A stretch of DNA of 64,000 nucleotides from Halobellus litoreus (GCF_024464595.1 NZ_JANHAW010000005.1:58539-122538), one strand, 5' to 3'. Positions 19,066 through 28,920 are shown, counted from the stretch's first letter. Notes: generated by a model from the sequence alone, not told the origin. Translations and numbers: made by a program.

Positions 19066-19326
19066 AGCAAATTTGGGTGTCAGCGCTGTTTTTTGGGCCG
19101 ATACCCCCGGAATCCCGCCACTCTTCAACACGTCACCTTACCGGCGTGTCGCCACCAACTGAAACAACGTCCAGACACGGATGGAGGTGTGAATGTAGAT
19201 GCAGAATACACTTCGATAGCGGGGTGTCCCACCTTCGACTGCCGTCTCGCAGTCGAGAACAGGTCGACCCTCTACCGCAACCGCTCGATACACAGCACCG
19301 CGAGGGGGAATGAGTGCGTCACTGCT

Positions 19327-19374
19327 GTCCTACGTAACAATCTGTACGACTACAATACGAAGCGTAACGTAGGG
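19327..19374. repeat. Spaced inverted repeat family, copy 1
   Basis: GTCCTACGTAAC at 19327-19338 faces GTAACGTAGGG at 19364-19374, with 25 bases between. Near-identical arms with 24-25 base spacing recur at 44366-44413 and 59837-59884. All three are intergenic or at a gene end. Confidence 0.8.
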
Positions 19375-19455
19375 AAATTCGCGATGTCACGTTCGCGCTG
19401 TGAGGTCCGGGCAGTATGGGATGAAGTGGAGAGGACCGATGGGTAAGAAGCGCTT

Positions 19456-21054
19456 CTACTGGTAGCCGATGGCCGAGTCGTCGGACCCGCCGTCATCATC
19501 TGCCTTCGAACGGACGGCGACATCCCGATCTCGAGGGTCGTCCTCGTCGTTATCCCCGTCGTCGATGGTCGGGAGATCGTCCGTCTCGGGTTCCAGCTCT
19601 GTCGCTATTACTTGGAGGTCCTCAGTCGATGGGAAGTCGTCACGAGTCAAAACGCGAGCATCGCGGTCAGCCGCGTTCCGTCGGGCCTCGTCGACGAGGT
19701 CAGCGAGATCCGCTCCCGTCATCCCAGCCGTATGCGTCGCGAGATTCGCGTACTCTGTATCCGAGAGCGACGACGGCACATCGGTCAAGTGCGTCCGGAG
19801 GATGGCGGTACGGGCTTCCTCGTCCGGGAGGCCAATCTCAAAGTGTGCAGCCAACCGTCCCGGTCGAAGGATCGCCCGGTCGATATCACCCGGTCGGTTC
19901 GTCGCCGCAACCACGATAGCCTCACGGTCCTCGTGAGTGAGCTGCGCGAGAAATTCGCTGGTCACCTTCCGGTCCTCAGCATGCGAACCCTTCCCTGAGT
20001 ATTCGCGCGCTCCGAACAGATGTTCGGCTTCGTCGAGGAAGATGACACACGGCCCAATCTGTTTTGCCTCGTCAAACAGCGTCTTGACCCGGTCACTGCT
20101 CTCGTTGATCCACATCGACGTCACGTCCGCTGGAGAGAGCTCGACGAACGGGACAGTGAGTTCGCCAGCAAGCGCTCTCGCGAACATCGTCTTTCCCGTT
20201 CCCGGCGGACCATACAGCATGATGCCGCTCTCAGGCTCGACACTGAACCGCGAGAAGCGGTCATCCCCATCGCGATGCGCCAGGAGGGGTTCGAGGACAC
20301 GGCGTTCGAGATCGGCCTTCACGTCATCGTAGCCGCCGATGTCGGTGAATCGCTGCGGCGGGTGCTGCCAGTCGTACGTCAGGTTCCGCAATTTGGCCTT
20401 GGACGGGCTACTCCCGGTCGAGGAATGAGTTCCCGGCGGCCCATCGATGGATACGTCCTCGGCGACGACAGCATCGTTGGCGTTGTGACTGCTCGGGCTC
20501 CGATCCCCATTCGCGTTCACGGTCGTGTTCCGGGTCGGGGAGTAGGTAGTTGGGCCGGAGGGGATTCGTTCTCGCTCACGCTGTTTCTCTTGGTTGTTTC
20601 GCCCTTTGTCTGTCACCGTGATCACAATGTACGTCCCGACGAAGATAGCGAGTGCGTTCCCCACGGCAAACGGAATATTGAGCGCGTCCGAAAAGTCAGA
20701 AACCGGCATGTTCAGGAGGAAAACGTTCACACCCCCGAGCAAGAATACCGTGATGATGAACAGCAGTCCACTCACCCCGATCGAGGGGAGCAGCGGTCGC
20801 CCGAGGAACCAGAACGCTGCGAATATAGGGATGGACAGCGGGCCGTACACCGCGAGTCCCCCGAGGCCCGTCCAGAAAGGGTCGAGGACGGCTGGTGCGA
20901 CCAGCCACCCCCCTGCCATCACGACAGCTGCGACGATCGAGGCTTCGATGAGGCGGCCACGCCGACCGTACGTAGGGAACCGGTCGTCCATTCGGACGAA
21001 TCCGTAGACAAGGTCGGCAGCGAGGTAGGCGATTGTCGCAGCGAGTAGGGACAT
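19456..21054 (-). CDS. Membrane-anchored AAA+ ATPase (FtsH/Cdc48-like core)
   Basis: The 532-residue protein begins with about five membrane segments in the first 150 residues. A polar linker follows, then a single AAA+ domain: GPPGTGKT near residue 285, VIFLDEAEHLFG as Walker B, VVAATNRPGDID as sensor 1, and RPGR as arginine finger. There is no protease domain, so it is an unfoldase-like motor facing the cytoplasm. It lies 218 bases downstream of the VirB6-like gene in the leftward conjugation block and may act on the transfer apparatus; that is inference. A TTATATAG stretch on its coding strand near 21196-21204 could be its promoter. Confidence 0.85.
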   Translation of the reverse strand: MSLLAATIAYLAADLVYGFVRMDDRFPTYGRRGRLIEASIVAAVVMAGGWLVAPAVLDPFWTGLGGLAVYGPLSIPIFAAFWFLGRPLLPSIGVSGLLFIITVFLLGGVNVFLLNMPVSDFSDALNIPFAVGNALAIFVGTYIVITVTDKGRNNQEKQRERERIPSGPTTYSPTRNTTVNANGDRSPSSHNANDAVVAEDVSIDGPPGTHSSTGSSPSKAKLRNLTYDWQHPPQRFTDIGGYDDVKADLERRVLEPLLAHRDGDDRFSRFSVEPESGIMLYGPPGTGKTMFARALAGELTVPFVELSPADVTSMWINESSDRVKTLFDEAKQIGPCVIFLDEAEHLFGAREYSGKGSHAEDRKVTSEFLAQLTHEDREAIVVAATNRPGDIDRAILRPGRLAAHFEIGLPDEEARTAILRTHLTDVPSSLSDTEYANLATHTAGMTGADLADLVDEARRNAADRDARVLTRDDFPSTEDLQVIATELEPETDDLPTIDDGDNDEDDPRDRDVAVRSKADDDGGSDDSAIGYQ

Positions 21055-21272
21055 GTGTCGATTCCGGTATTGTCTTGATTTGTTGAGATGAGGCGATCGG
21101 TTGTCGATTCAGCGTTTTTCGTGAGAAGATACCTGTGAACCGCGCGAAATCCGCAGTCGTTCAGAGTGAGTTAGGTAGTATATTCCGTGTTGCTATATAA
21201 GCCTGCGTACGAGTGAGCCGCTCACAGGGCCTAGGGGACGACCGATCGACGACCAGGGGGGGGGTGCTAACG

Positions 21273-23195
21273 CTACATCCCTCCGCTGTTGTCGCTGTTG
21301 CCTGTGCCTGTCTTACCTATCTCGCCGGTTTTGGACGCCTGCCCACCAGCTACACGGCCGAACTCTGAGAGTGTGTGGTTCGGGTTCTGGTTGGGGCCGC
21401 CCGAGCCGATCATCGGCTGCGATGCCCGGCGACCCATAGAGTGTGCGAGATACGAGTTCCCGCCGACACCACCGACCATTGCGGCTCCACCGGTCTTCGT
21501 CGCGAACTTCGCGCCCTTATAGACGGGGCGAGTCCCAGCCTTTCCAGCTCGGCCTACGCTTCTGGCCGTATCCACGCGTCCCTTCTTTTTTTGAATGCTG
21601 TCGATCTGGGACTGCGCCGCTTCGACCTCTTGGCCGGCATCATGCTGCTCGGTCTTCACGGACTTGAACTTCTGTGTGAGGTTGGCAGAGCGGGAAACCC
21701 CGTCCGTTCCCATATAGCTCATCTTCACGTCATTCGTGAGGGGGTCGGTCTTGAACTTCGGCGTTTGTCCTTCGACGGGCTGGGCGTCGAGAATCCCCTG
21801 CTCTTTCGCCTCGGCCATATCCATGTCGCGCGACGCCATTGAGTTCTGGAGGAACTTGGCCTGCGAAGCGGCCGCCTGTTCATCCTGTTGCGCCTCGTCC
21901 AGAGAGGATCTGGCCTCGCTAAGCTTCTGTGTCGTCCCGACGTGATCGAATTTCTGGGCTGCCTTCTTACCAGCGGTCTTCTTCGCTTGCCCTACCATAC
22001 CCTTCGCTCGGGTCGTCATCCGACTTGCTAAGCCCGATCCACCTGCACCCACGTTCGCACTTCCGGCGCCTCCGGCACCTGCACTCGAGGCAGACGCAGA
22101 CGCGCTACTGCCCGATGCACCTCCAGCAGTTCCACCGGCCGCCGCGCCACTACCGCCGCTACCGCCTGCTGCACTGCCGGCCGCGGACGCACCGCCGCCT
22201 GCTGCACCAACAACGGCGCCACCGACAGCCGCCGTGACAGCCATCGTCGTGACCGCAGCGGCTTCACCAGCCCCGATGGGCTGGCCTGCCCACGAAATGA
22301 GCTTCCAGATCGTCACGATGAGCAGGACCGGGAAGATCAGCATTAGCGCAAGTTCGGCAAAAAGAAGGCCGGCATTCCCAATAATGCCACTCTTTGCGGT
22401 CTGGAGAATCGCGCCATGCTCAATGACCTGGAACGTCAGCACAATAATGGCGATTACAGGTCCAGCCAACAGAGAAAACACACCCATCCGCATGAACGTC
22501 GCGCCGACGCTGCCGACGGACTTCAGCGGGCCTCGTCCTGCAAACCAGACAACCGCGAAGAACGGCGTCCCGATGTAGGCCATCCAAACCATGAACCAGC
22601 GCAGGAGCAGGAAGAATATCGACAGTATTAGCGCCAGGACTGCGAGAATCGCAGCGACTACCGAGACGATGAACTTCAGCGCCCACACGCCGGCTGTAGT
22701 GGAGCCTCCAAGAAGCCCGTTCCCGTATCCGTAGTTCACACCCGGAGCACTTGGGTCAAGATCTAGGATGGCGACCGTTACAGCGTTTGTTGCATCAATC
22801 GCGAACCCCCATGCCGGCTGGGAGATGCCGATAAACAGTAAGATCATCACGACACGGACGACGAGGTCCAACAACCCGGATTCACGATCTTCGCTGAACG
22901 GCCACGCGATGAGCGCGAGCGCGATCATTATCGGAAGCAAGACGAGCGATATCTCGAATATTCCAGTCCACGCGTTGGCCGCCGTCGCTGATTCATATGG
23001 GTTCGGGATCTTCAACAGACCCTTGATGAGTTCGTCCGTCAGTGCCGTCGATAGTTCGATCGCAATCGCTTCGGCCAAGTCCGCAAAGAACCCGAAAATC
23101 GCCTCCGCTATCGCCTCGGGAATGTCACCCAGCCCGAGTTGGAGCGGGACGAACGTCATCAGCAGGAGCGGTTCGACCGGTATCGCCATCGCCAT
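21273..23195 (-). CDS. VirB6/TrbL-like polytopic conjugation protein
   Basis: The 640-residue product has an N-terminal half with about six hydrophobic segments (FEISLVLLPIMIALALIAW, FIVSVVAAILAVLALILSI, VFSLLAGPVIAIIVLTF and others). An alanine/glycine/serine-rich low-complexity stretch and a polar helical tail follow. This plan is that of VirB6/TrbL proteins, which form the inner-membrane channel of type IV secretion systems. Its start overlaps the VirB4 stop (TAATG), so the two are co-translated. The repetitive middle is easily misaligned and expected to vary between relatives. Function is inferred from topology and neighbours. Confidence 0.8.
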   Translation of the reverse strand: MAMAIPVEPLLLMTFVPLQLGLGDIPEAIAEAIFGFFADLAEAIAIELSTALTDELIKGLLKIPNPYESATAANAWTGIFEISLVLLPIMIALALIAWPFSEDRESGLLDLVVRVVMILLFIGISQPAWGFAIDATNAVTVAILDLDPSAPGVNYGYGNGLLGGSTTAGVWALKFIVSVVAAILAVLALILSIFFLLLRWFMVWMAYIGTPFFAVVWFAGRGPLKSVGSVGATFMRMGVFSLLAGPVIAIIVLTFQVIEHGAILQTAKSGIIGNAGLLFAELALMLIFPVLLIVTIWKLISWAGQPIGAGEAAAVTTMAVTAAVGGAVVGAAGGGASAAGSAAGGSGGSGAAAGGTAGGASGSSASASASSAGAGGAGSANVGAGGSGLASRMTTRAKGMVGQAKKTAGKKAAQKFDHVGTTQKLSEARSSLDEAQQDEQAAASQAKFLQNSMASRDMDMAEAKEQGILDAQPVEGQTPKFKTDPLTNDVKMSYMGTDGVSRSANLTQKFKSVKTEQHDAGQEVEAAQSQIDSIQKKKGRVDTARSVGRAGKAGTRPVYKGAKFATKTGGAAMVGGVGGNSYLAHSMGRRASQPMIGSGGPNQNPNHTLSEFGRVAGGQASKTGEIGKTGTGNSDNSGGM

Positions 23196-25519
23196 TAACG
23201 GTCACCAGAATCGGATGTCAAGGAGTCCGTCGTGTCGTCGTCAGCGATACTCTCGGGCGGTTCCTGCGTCGTTCTGTCTTCTGCGAACGCACTCGACAGT
23301 TCCATGTCCAGCTCCCGATTCGACACCGGAGGCATTTCGGACGTCTCAAAATCGGGCTCCGCATTGGGATCAGCTTCACCGGGGCGCATCGGTCCCTCGA
23401 TTTCCTCAATGTAGTCCCACGGGTCGAGATTGTCGTCGATCATGTAGTGCTCGAAGTCACCGGAATGGATCTCGAGACGGCGGCGCCCGTGCTTTGTCGT
23501 CGACAGCAAACATCCGGAGTATCCGGACTCCTGTCCACGTGGAGCCGATTGGAGGTACTTCACCTCAGCCGGAGAAAGATCGAAGTACTCCTTCGTCGCG
23601 TCCGACACAGACTGTGCATAGAACAAGAGCTTGATGTCGCAGTTCTCATAGATTTCGCGGCGAGCGTCCGTCCGCATGAACTCGTGAGCCGTCTGACTCA
23701 TCAGGGTGAGGCCCGCGTCGTAGTGGCGTGCGTGCCTGATGAAGAGATTGATGAGATCCCGCGTCGATTCACGCCCCAGTAGGTAGTGGGCCTCATCGAA
23801 GGTCACATCGAAGCGATCTGGCGACCGTTTGGCCTCGAGGTACGCCCACTGGAGCATCGCATGGAGGATCAGCGGCATCTCGCCTGTATCGGCAAACGAA
23901 CTCATGTCCATCACGACGAGACGCGAGTTCAGTTCGAGGTTTGTTTGGCCGTTCAGGTTCGCGTTGATACCACCTGGCTTGAACGACTCGAACTTTGGTT
24001 CCAGCGCCTTCGCGACCTCCTGGTGCTTCTTCGAGGGCGTGATTACTGCCATCGGCACAGAAATGTGCGTCTCCGTGACTGGGTTGCCGTCCTCGTCGAG
24101 AATGTCCAACTCCTGGAAGTGCTCGAGCACTGCCTCGTCGACGAGGTCCGATTCGAGCGCCTGCATGAAACCACCTTCTGTGATGATTTTCACACCCTGG
24201 ATGAGATCGTCGATGATGGGTGATTCGTTCGCGTAGGTGTCGTACTCGCCAAGGATGATCCCCTTCGAGAGGTATGCGTAGTGCGTCGCTTGGATGAGCA
24301 TACCCTCTTCCGCAGCAGGGAGCCCGCCACGGTCTTCGTAGTGGGTGTTCAGCATCTCTACCACGGAACGCACCGTGAGCGGGTAGGTGTCCTCGGACGC
24401 TCCAATCTCACCCGTGGATGCTGAGATGTCCATCGGATTGACTTTCTGCGACCCACCAAAGCGGATGACCTCACCACCCAGTTTCTTCGCGAACTGTGGA
24501 TAGTCATCACCCGCCGGGTCGAACAGGATGCACTGCACCGTGGGGTCAGTCAGCAGTCGGCGGTAGATTTCGAGTTTTCTAGCGTAGGACTTCCCAGAGC
24601 CAGTTTTCCCCGAAATAGTCATCCCGAATCCGGAGTGGGCGTAGCGGTCGAGGATTACTGGGCGCGATGTATCGTCGAAACCCATCATGATACCGTCTTC
24701 GTCGTAGATCGGCGGCTCGACGAGGTTGAACAGCGTCCCGAGAGCCTCAAGCTGGATGGGGTGGACGTTCTTGATTGTGTCCGTCGCGAGAGGGACAATA
24801 GTCCCATTACCCTCGATCTGTTGGTGGTGTAGTACCGTTGTCTCGACGTCCTGTTCCGCGAGAATGGTGTCAACACGCTCGCGCATCTCGTCGAGTTCCT
24901 CGTGCGAGTCCGCGGCAAGTTCCATGTAGATGGCGATGTCAAAGACCTTCGTTGTCCCGCGAATCACGTCTTGAAGAATCCGTAGGAGGTCCTCGCGCTC
25001 CAATTCCTCTTGGTGGGTGTCCGTCCGACCCTTTCGGGACTTGAGCGTGAGCGCCGTCGTGGTCTGCGTGTAGCGGCGCTGGAGCTGTTTACGTGTCTTT
25101 GCCGGGTCTCGTGGTGTAATGTGTAGCGAGAGGCGGAGGTTTACGTCCGCGATAGTAAGCGGTACGAGCCACCCGAGGTTGACTTTCCGGGGGAAGGCCG
25201 TGACGGTCATGATTTGCGTGACCTTCTCTTCACGGACTTGGAACTCAGGGTGGCGCTCCATTGCTCGCGGCGCGACCAGCTTCTTATCAAGCGTCTCTCG
25301 CTCTTCGAGGGATTCTGTAGGAGAGACAAGCGGAACTTCTTCGGCCTGGAGCTGGTAGGCCGCCCACTCAATGTTCTTCCGGGTAGCTTCCCGATCGAGG
25401 AGTTCTAGGTATTCGAGTGCGACCTGGGTTTCCTTGCCGGAGAGATCGTCGATCGGAATACGTTCAGGCTCGTCTTCCTCGGGTTCGTTCTTTCCGAGGA
25501 GTTTCTCAAGGGGATTCAT
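23195..25519 (-). CDS. virB4: VirB4-family conjugation ATPase
   Basis: The 774-residue protein has the VirB4/TraC motor: Walker A SGKTGSGKSYARK near residues 300-312, the following CILFDPAGDDYPQF segment, Walker B VTFDEAHYLLGRES near residue 572, and LMSQTAHEF. VirB4 powers assembly and substrate passage in type IV secretion. The first 250 residues lack the usual full N-terminal region; a separate upstream gene (25516-27150) seems to supply part of it. Overlaps of 4 bases upstream and 1-3 bases downstream place it in a tight operon with the PrgI-like and VirB6-like genes. The tail is acidic. Confidence 0.93.
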   Translation of the reverse strand: MNPLEKLLGKNEPEEDEPERIPIDDLSGKETQVALEYLELLDREATRKNIEWAAYQLQAEEVPLVSPTESLEERETLDKKLVAPRAMERHPEFQVREEKVTQIMTVTAFPRKVNLGWLVPLTIADVNLRLSLHITPRDPAKTRKQLQRRYTQTTTALTLKSRKGRTDTHQEELEREDLLRILQDVIRGTTKVFDIAIYMELAADSHEELDEMRERVDTILAEQDVETTVLHHQQIEGNGTIVPLATDTIKNVHPIQLEALGTLFNLVEPPIYDEDGIMMGFDDTSRPVILDRYAHSGFGMTISGKTGSGKSYARKLEIYRRLLTDPTVQCILFDPAGDDYPQFAKKLGGEVIRFGGSQKVNPMDISASTGEIGASEDTYPLTVRSVVEMLNTHYEDRGGLPAAEEGMLIQATHYAYLSKGIILGEYDTYANESPIIDDLIQGVKIITEGGFMQALESDLVDEAVLEHFQELDILDEDGNPVTETHISVPMAVITPSKKHQEVAKALEPKFESFKPGGINANLNGQTNLELNSRLVVMDMSSFADTGEMPLILHAMLQWAYLEAKRSPDRFDVTFDEAHYLLGRESTRDLINLFIRHARHYDAGLTLMSQTAHEFMRTDARREIYENCDIKLLFYAQSVSDATKEYFDLSPAEVKYLQSAPRGQESGYSGCLLSTTKHGRRRLEIHSGDFEHYMIDDNLDPWDYIEEIEGPMRPGEADPNAEPDFETSEMPPVSNRELDMELSSAFAEDRTTQEPPESIADDDTTDSLTSDSGDR

Positions 25520-27150
25520 TTTGTAACCTCAGATTCATTTTCAGTCGTCCTGGGGTCCGTGGTGTCAGCGCCAGTATCAGCATCGGGGCCCTCTATATCG
25601 ACGCCGTCGGTGTCGACCTCGACAACACCGATGTCAGTGTCACGACACTCATCGAGGTCAACGCCAGCGTCTTCATCGTCAGTGTCATCGACGGGGATGG
25701 AAGGAATGCCTGCGCCCCCACCGTCGGTCGCCACATCAGACGCGTCGGGGTCAGAAGCGACTACTAGGTTCGAGAGGTCCACCTTTTGTCGCGAACGTAC
25801 CGCGAGGACGACAGCGATGAGCAGCGCGAAGATGCCCATCGCGTACACCTCAAGCGTGAACGTGGTCACGGCGGGATTTGAGTCCCAGTCTTGGGGATAC
25901 GCTCCAAGGAACAGAGTGAGTGCATAGCCTGCCGCTGCGAGGCCGGCCACTCCGAGTCCCTTCGTTCTTCGCTCCGAAGGGAACAATACGACAAGACTCA
26001 GCACGAATCCAGGCAGACTCGCCGCAGCCGTCGCGAACGACACGGTCCGAGCCAGCCAATAGATGTCCGTACCGCGTTCGGCGATATTCATCGACCAGAT
26101 GAACGTGCCGAGCGCCCCCACACTGAGTATGAGGCTTAGGAGGCCCAGAAACACACCCGCGTAGACCGCTCGCGGGACGACTGGGAGTGATCCATGTCCA
26201 ATAGGCCCGATATTACGAGCGTACCAGCTCAGGATACGCGATTCTGCGACGCGCTCAACGGAGTCTGGGTGTGCGTACCCACCATCACCAACCGCTGCCA
26301 GCGGGTCGGAATCAAATTCGGAATCTGGTTCGGGTTCGATTTCGGGATGTTCGTCGGAAGCGCGGTCGAACTCGTAGTCACCATCCTCATTCGCCTCGGC
26401 CTGTGCCGCTTCTTCGGGAGTATAGGCTGCGTTGGCGACCTCCTGTGCCTTATTGGCCGGGAGTGAGAAGCTACCTTGTTCGAACGAGATAGGTGGCTTC
26501 TCTCCGTGATAGACTTCGTAGAGGACCTCAAGGACAGCCGGGCGAGTGTCCAGAATCTCGGCTTCCACCTGCGTCTGGGGGAGCTTCGACGCCACACGCT
26601 GGGCGCGGGCTTTCACTTCCTCGATATACTTAGCTTCGTCATCAACCTCAACGTCGTTCCCGCTAGGCATCAACGACTGGATCTGGGCCTTGAGGCCATC
26701 GTCAGCCTCCTCATCTTTAGCGACTGCAACCGCGAAGTAGAAGTCGCGGTCACGAATTTCCGCGACATCGACGACGCCCCGGAGCCACTCAGTGTGGTAC
26801 TTTCGGCCGTAGTCGAGCAGCGGCGACTCATCCAACGGGTCAACATCTTCCTCGTCGTCGCCCGAGTTGATGAGCATATTTTCGGCTCCCTCAAACTGCT
26901 TGAGGTAGGGTTCGGGATCGTATGCCGTCGTCATCGAGAGGATCTGTGTTGGGAACTGAACCCCGCGCAGGAACGTCAAGAACGATAGATAGAGGCTTTC
27001 TTTGCGTTCTTCAGAGAGGATTAGCCAGTCTCGAGGCTGTATCTGCATCACCATCGCATAGGTGGTAGGCGTTTCCACGACGCCGCCGTCACGGACATTC
27101 TTGAAATCCATGAGGTCCAGCGTCGAACCGGCGTCTTCGTATTCAGTCAT
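25516..27150 (-). CDS. VirB4 N-terminal-like membrane protein of the conjugation operon
   Basis: The 544-residue product starts with a region resembling the N-terminal domain of VirB4/TraC proteins (MVMQIQPRDWLILSEERKE, LYLSFLTFLRGVQFPTQIL). It has no P-loop. After an acidic linker come four hydrophobic segments between about residues 325 and 470, then a very acidic tail. It looks like a separated, membrane-anchored partner of the VirB4 ATPase encoded next, with which it overlaps by 4 bases. The ATG at 27150 is chosen because a GGAGG lies 8 bases upstream; in-frame starts further out (27165, 27237) would overlap more of the upstream gene. Confidence 0.75.
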   Translation of the reverse strand: MTEYEDAGSTLDLMDFKNVRDGGVVETPTTYAMVMQIQPRDWLILSEERKESLYLSFLTFLRGVQFPTQILSMTTAYDPEPYLKQFEGAENMLINSGDDEEDVDPLDESPLLDYGRKYHTEWLRGVVDVAEIRDRDFYFAVAVAKDEEADDGLKAQIQSLMPSGNDVEVDDEAKYIEEVKARAQRVASKLPQTQVEAEILDTRPAVLEVLYEVYHGEKPPISFEQGSFSLPANKAQEVANAAYTPEEAAQAEANEDGDYEFDRASDEHPEIEPEPDSEFDSDPLAAVGDGGYAHPDSVERVAESRILSWYARNIGPIGHGSLPVVPRAVYAGVFLGLLSLILSVGALGTFIWSMNIAERGTDIYWLARTVSFATAAASLPGFVLSLVVLFPSERRTKGLGVAGLAAAGYALTLFLGAYPQDWDSNPAVTTFTLEVYAMGIFALLIAVVLAVRSRQKVDLSNLVVASDPDASDVATDGGGAGIPSIPVDDTDDEDAGVDLDECRDTDIGVVEVDTDGVDIEGPDADTGADTTDPRTTENESEVTK

Positions 27151-27634
27151 TTGTTTGTCCTCCATACGTCGCGATCGGCCAATCCGTGTCAAGGCCGTCG
27201 TCCGAGTCCGTTGGTTCGTCCGTCTCCGTCTCCGCACCTATCTCGTCAGCATCATCACGAACTCCGTCAGCATCGGCGACAACTGGCTTTGGGCGTCGCG
27301 TGATCCACGCCTCAAAGGGTTCATGATACGCGAGATCGTCCTTGTTAGGCTCCGGAGGCTTCCAGACGTAATCCGTTCGCCCACGCAGGTGCCGTGCCAT
27401 CGCTGCTGCATATTGCAGAGGGCGCTGTCCCGGCGGAGTGCGGCTATAGATGAACAGTCCCACGAGGAATCCGACGAACACCAACGGGAGCGTCACCAGC
27501 AGCGGGAGACCGATAGTGTAGAGTATAAGCGGGAGAATAAGGGGCGGCCCCATCGATTCGGCCAATTTGCGGGCCGAGACACCGAACATCTTCGAGGCGA
27601 GAAGATTAGATGCCACCGGTACGTCCTGGCTCAT
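27143..27634 (-). CDS. PrgI-like small membrane protein
   Basis: The 163-residue protein has two adjacent hydrophobic helices (PLILPLILYTIGLPLLVTLP, LVFVGFLVGLFIY) followed by a GQRPLQYAAAMARHLRGRTDYVW stretch read in two overlapping parts, and then an acidic tail. This is the pattern of PrgI proteins, the VirB3-like inner-membrane component of Gram-positive and archaeal type IV secretion. Overlaps with both neighbours (4 and 8 bases) place it in the VirB4 operon. Confidence 0.75.
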   Translation of the reverse strand: MSQDVPVASNLLASKMFGVSARKLAESMGPPLILPLILYTIGLPLLVTLPLVFVGFLVGLFIYSRTPPGQRPLQYAAAMARHLRGRTDYVWKPPEPNKDDLAYHEPFEAWITRRPKPVVADADGVRDDADEIGAETETDEPTDSDDGLDTDWPIATYGGQTND

Positions 27635-27936
27635 TTCGCCACCTCGTCAATCTCGGAGTCACTGTCACTCTCTGCTTCGGCTTCGGTATCGGCCTCAACG
27701 TCGCGTTCCGCTTCGATATCGGCGTCCGATTGATCAGGGGCCGAAACCACATGCTGGGTTCGGAGTGCCGGCGGCCACGTTCGTTCAGCAGCGAGAAGTC
27801 GCTGTTCGGCTTTCAGCATCATCCCACGCCAGGTCAGCCCGAGACCTTTCCGAACCGAGTCTAACCATTCATACTCCTCTTGAGATGGGATATTGATTCG
27901 CGTATTGTAGTCCGAGGGACTCGACGGCCGACTCAT
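27631..27936 (-). CDS. Small RHH-like protein A of the conjugation operon
   Basis: The 101-residue product has a short strand (TRINI), a helix (QEEYEWLDSVRKGLG) and a second helix with TWRGMMLKAEQRLL. This order resembles a ribbon-helix-helix DNA-binding fold. An acidic, low-complexity tail follows. The adjacent upstream protein shares the WRGxxL signature, suggesting an old duplication. Overlaps of 4 bases on both sides place it in the operon. A role as regulator or relaxosome accessory is possible but not shown. Confidence 0.7.
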   Translation of the reverse strand: MSRPSSPSDYNTRINIPSQEEYEWLDSVRKGLGLTWRGMMLKAEQRLLAAERTWPPALRTQHVVSAPDQSDADIEAERDVEADTEAEAESDSDSEIDEVAK

Positions 27937-28598
27937 CGAAAATCACCGCCGTATTCGTCAGCGTAGCCCTCGTAATCATAGCGCGGGTCGACGATATCCC
28001 ACTCGTCGCGGTCGCCGGGGTGTCGAAGCACATCTTCGACATCCTCGTGTGCGTCCGCGGGGTGAAGTGTTTCGCCGCCTTCGGCGGCCTGTGCCGCTTG
28101 GGCATCCCAACGTTTGTATTCTCTTTCCCGGGTACGTTCGGCCGCAACCGACCGCTGCACATGGTTGGAAGAGGGGGTACGATTCTCCTGCACCTGAGCG
28201 ACGGCAGCACTCACGTCAAAGTGCCCGGCATCCTCATCGTCACGGTTGCCCTCACTATCGACGTCACTACTGCCGTTCGCGTTAGCGTCCATATCCGTAT
28301 CTGTGAAACCAGACAGTGGAATTTCGGTCGTTGAGCGAGCACGTTGTCGTTCGCGAATCTGCTCGTGCAGTTGCTCGGTGACATTTGTTCTCTCGGCAGA
28401 AACGCCAGCGTGGTCACCCGGTCGAGAGTATGCGAGTTCTGGGTGTAACTCAACGAGGGCTTTGAGGAGGTCTATACTTTCTGCGTGTTTGGCTCCCTCA
28501 AGGAGGACGCCGCGCCATATCATCCCGTGCCGATCACGGAGATCGCGTAGGCGGTCAGCTTCTTCCCGAGAGTACCAGTCGACTTGAATTTCAGGCAT
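27933..28598 (-). CDS. Small RHH-like protein B, first gene of the leftward conjugation operon
   Basis: The 221-residue product begins with strand IQVDWY, helix REEADRLRDLRDRHG and helix MIWRGVLLEGAKHAE, the same layout as the gene after it (EE-L-R-G-WRG-LL). A long polar, acidic region follows with no further motif. It is the promoter-proximal gene of the operon that continues through PrgI, VirB4 and VirB6. If the N-terminus is a ribbon-helix-helix domain, it could autoregulate the operon; this is inference. Confidence 0.7.
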   Translation of the reverse strand: MPEIQVDWYSREEADRLRDLRDRHGMIWRGVLLEGAKHAESIDLLKALVELHPELAYSRPGDHAGVSAERTNVTEQLHEQIRERQRARSTTEIPLSGFTDTDMDANANGSSDVDSEGNRDDEDAGHFDVSAAVAQVQENRTPSSNHVQRSVAAERTREREYKRWDAQAAQAAEGGETLHPADAHEDVEDVLRHPGDRDEWDIVDPRYDYEGYADEYGGDFR

Positions 28599-28920
28599 GG
28601 GAGGGTGCTCGCATTTCCAGGCTAGAGGAAGGGCCCTGTTTGGAGCTCACCGGACAGACGCAGTCACCCTCGCACGTATCGTCACGTGCAGGCGACTCGC
28701 GCTCGTCCTGGAGGGGCGAGCCATCACTCAACGTACCGGTGAGCGACTGGATTTTTGCAGGACTTGCCATCAGCCGTCATAAGCAGCAGGCAGTTAAGGA
28801 CTTTTCAAATCTACAACAACTGTGGTGAATGTAGCGCATGTGGAGGGTGTGAGTAAAGAGAATATTTAGTCGCAGATAGCCTCAGATTAGCCACTCCAAG
28901 CGTCGTCGGCACCGCTGGCG
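28599..28920. promoter_or_regulatory. Divergent control region between the two conjugation operons
   Basis: This 322-base gap separates the leftward (28598) and rightward (28921) conjugation operons and must hold both promoters. An AT-rich AGAATATTTAG near 28857-28867 is the best TATA candidate for the rightward operon, although it lies over 50 bases from the ATG. No coding frame is convincing here. Confidence 0.55.
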
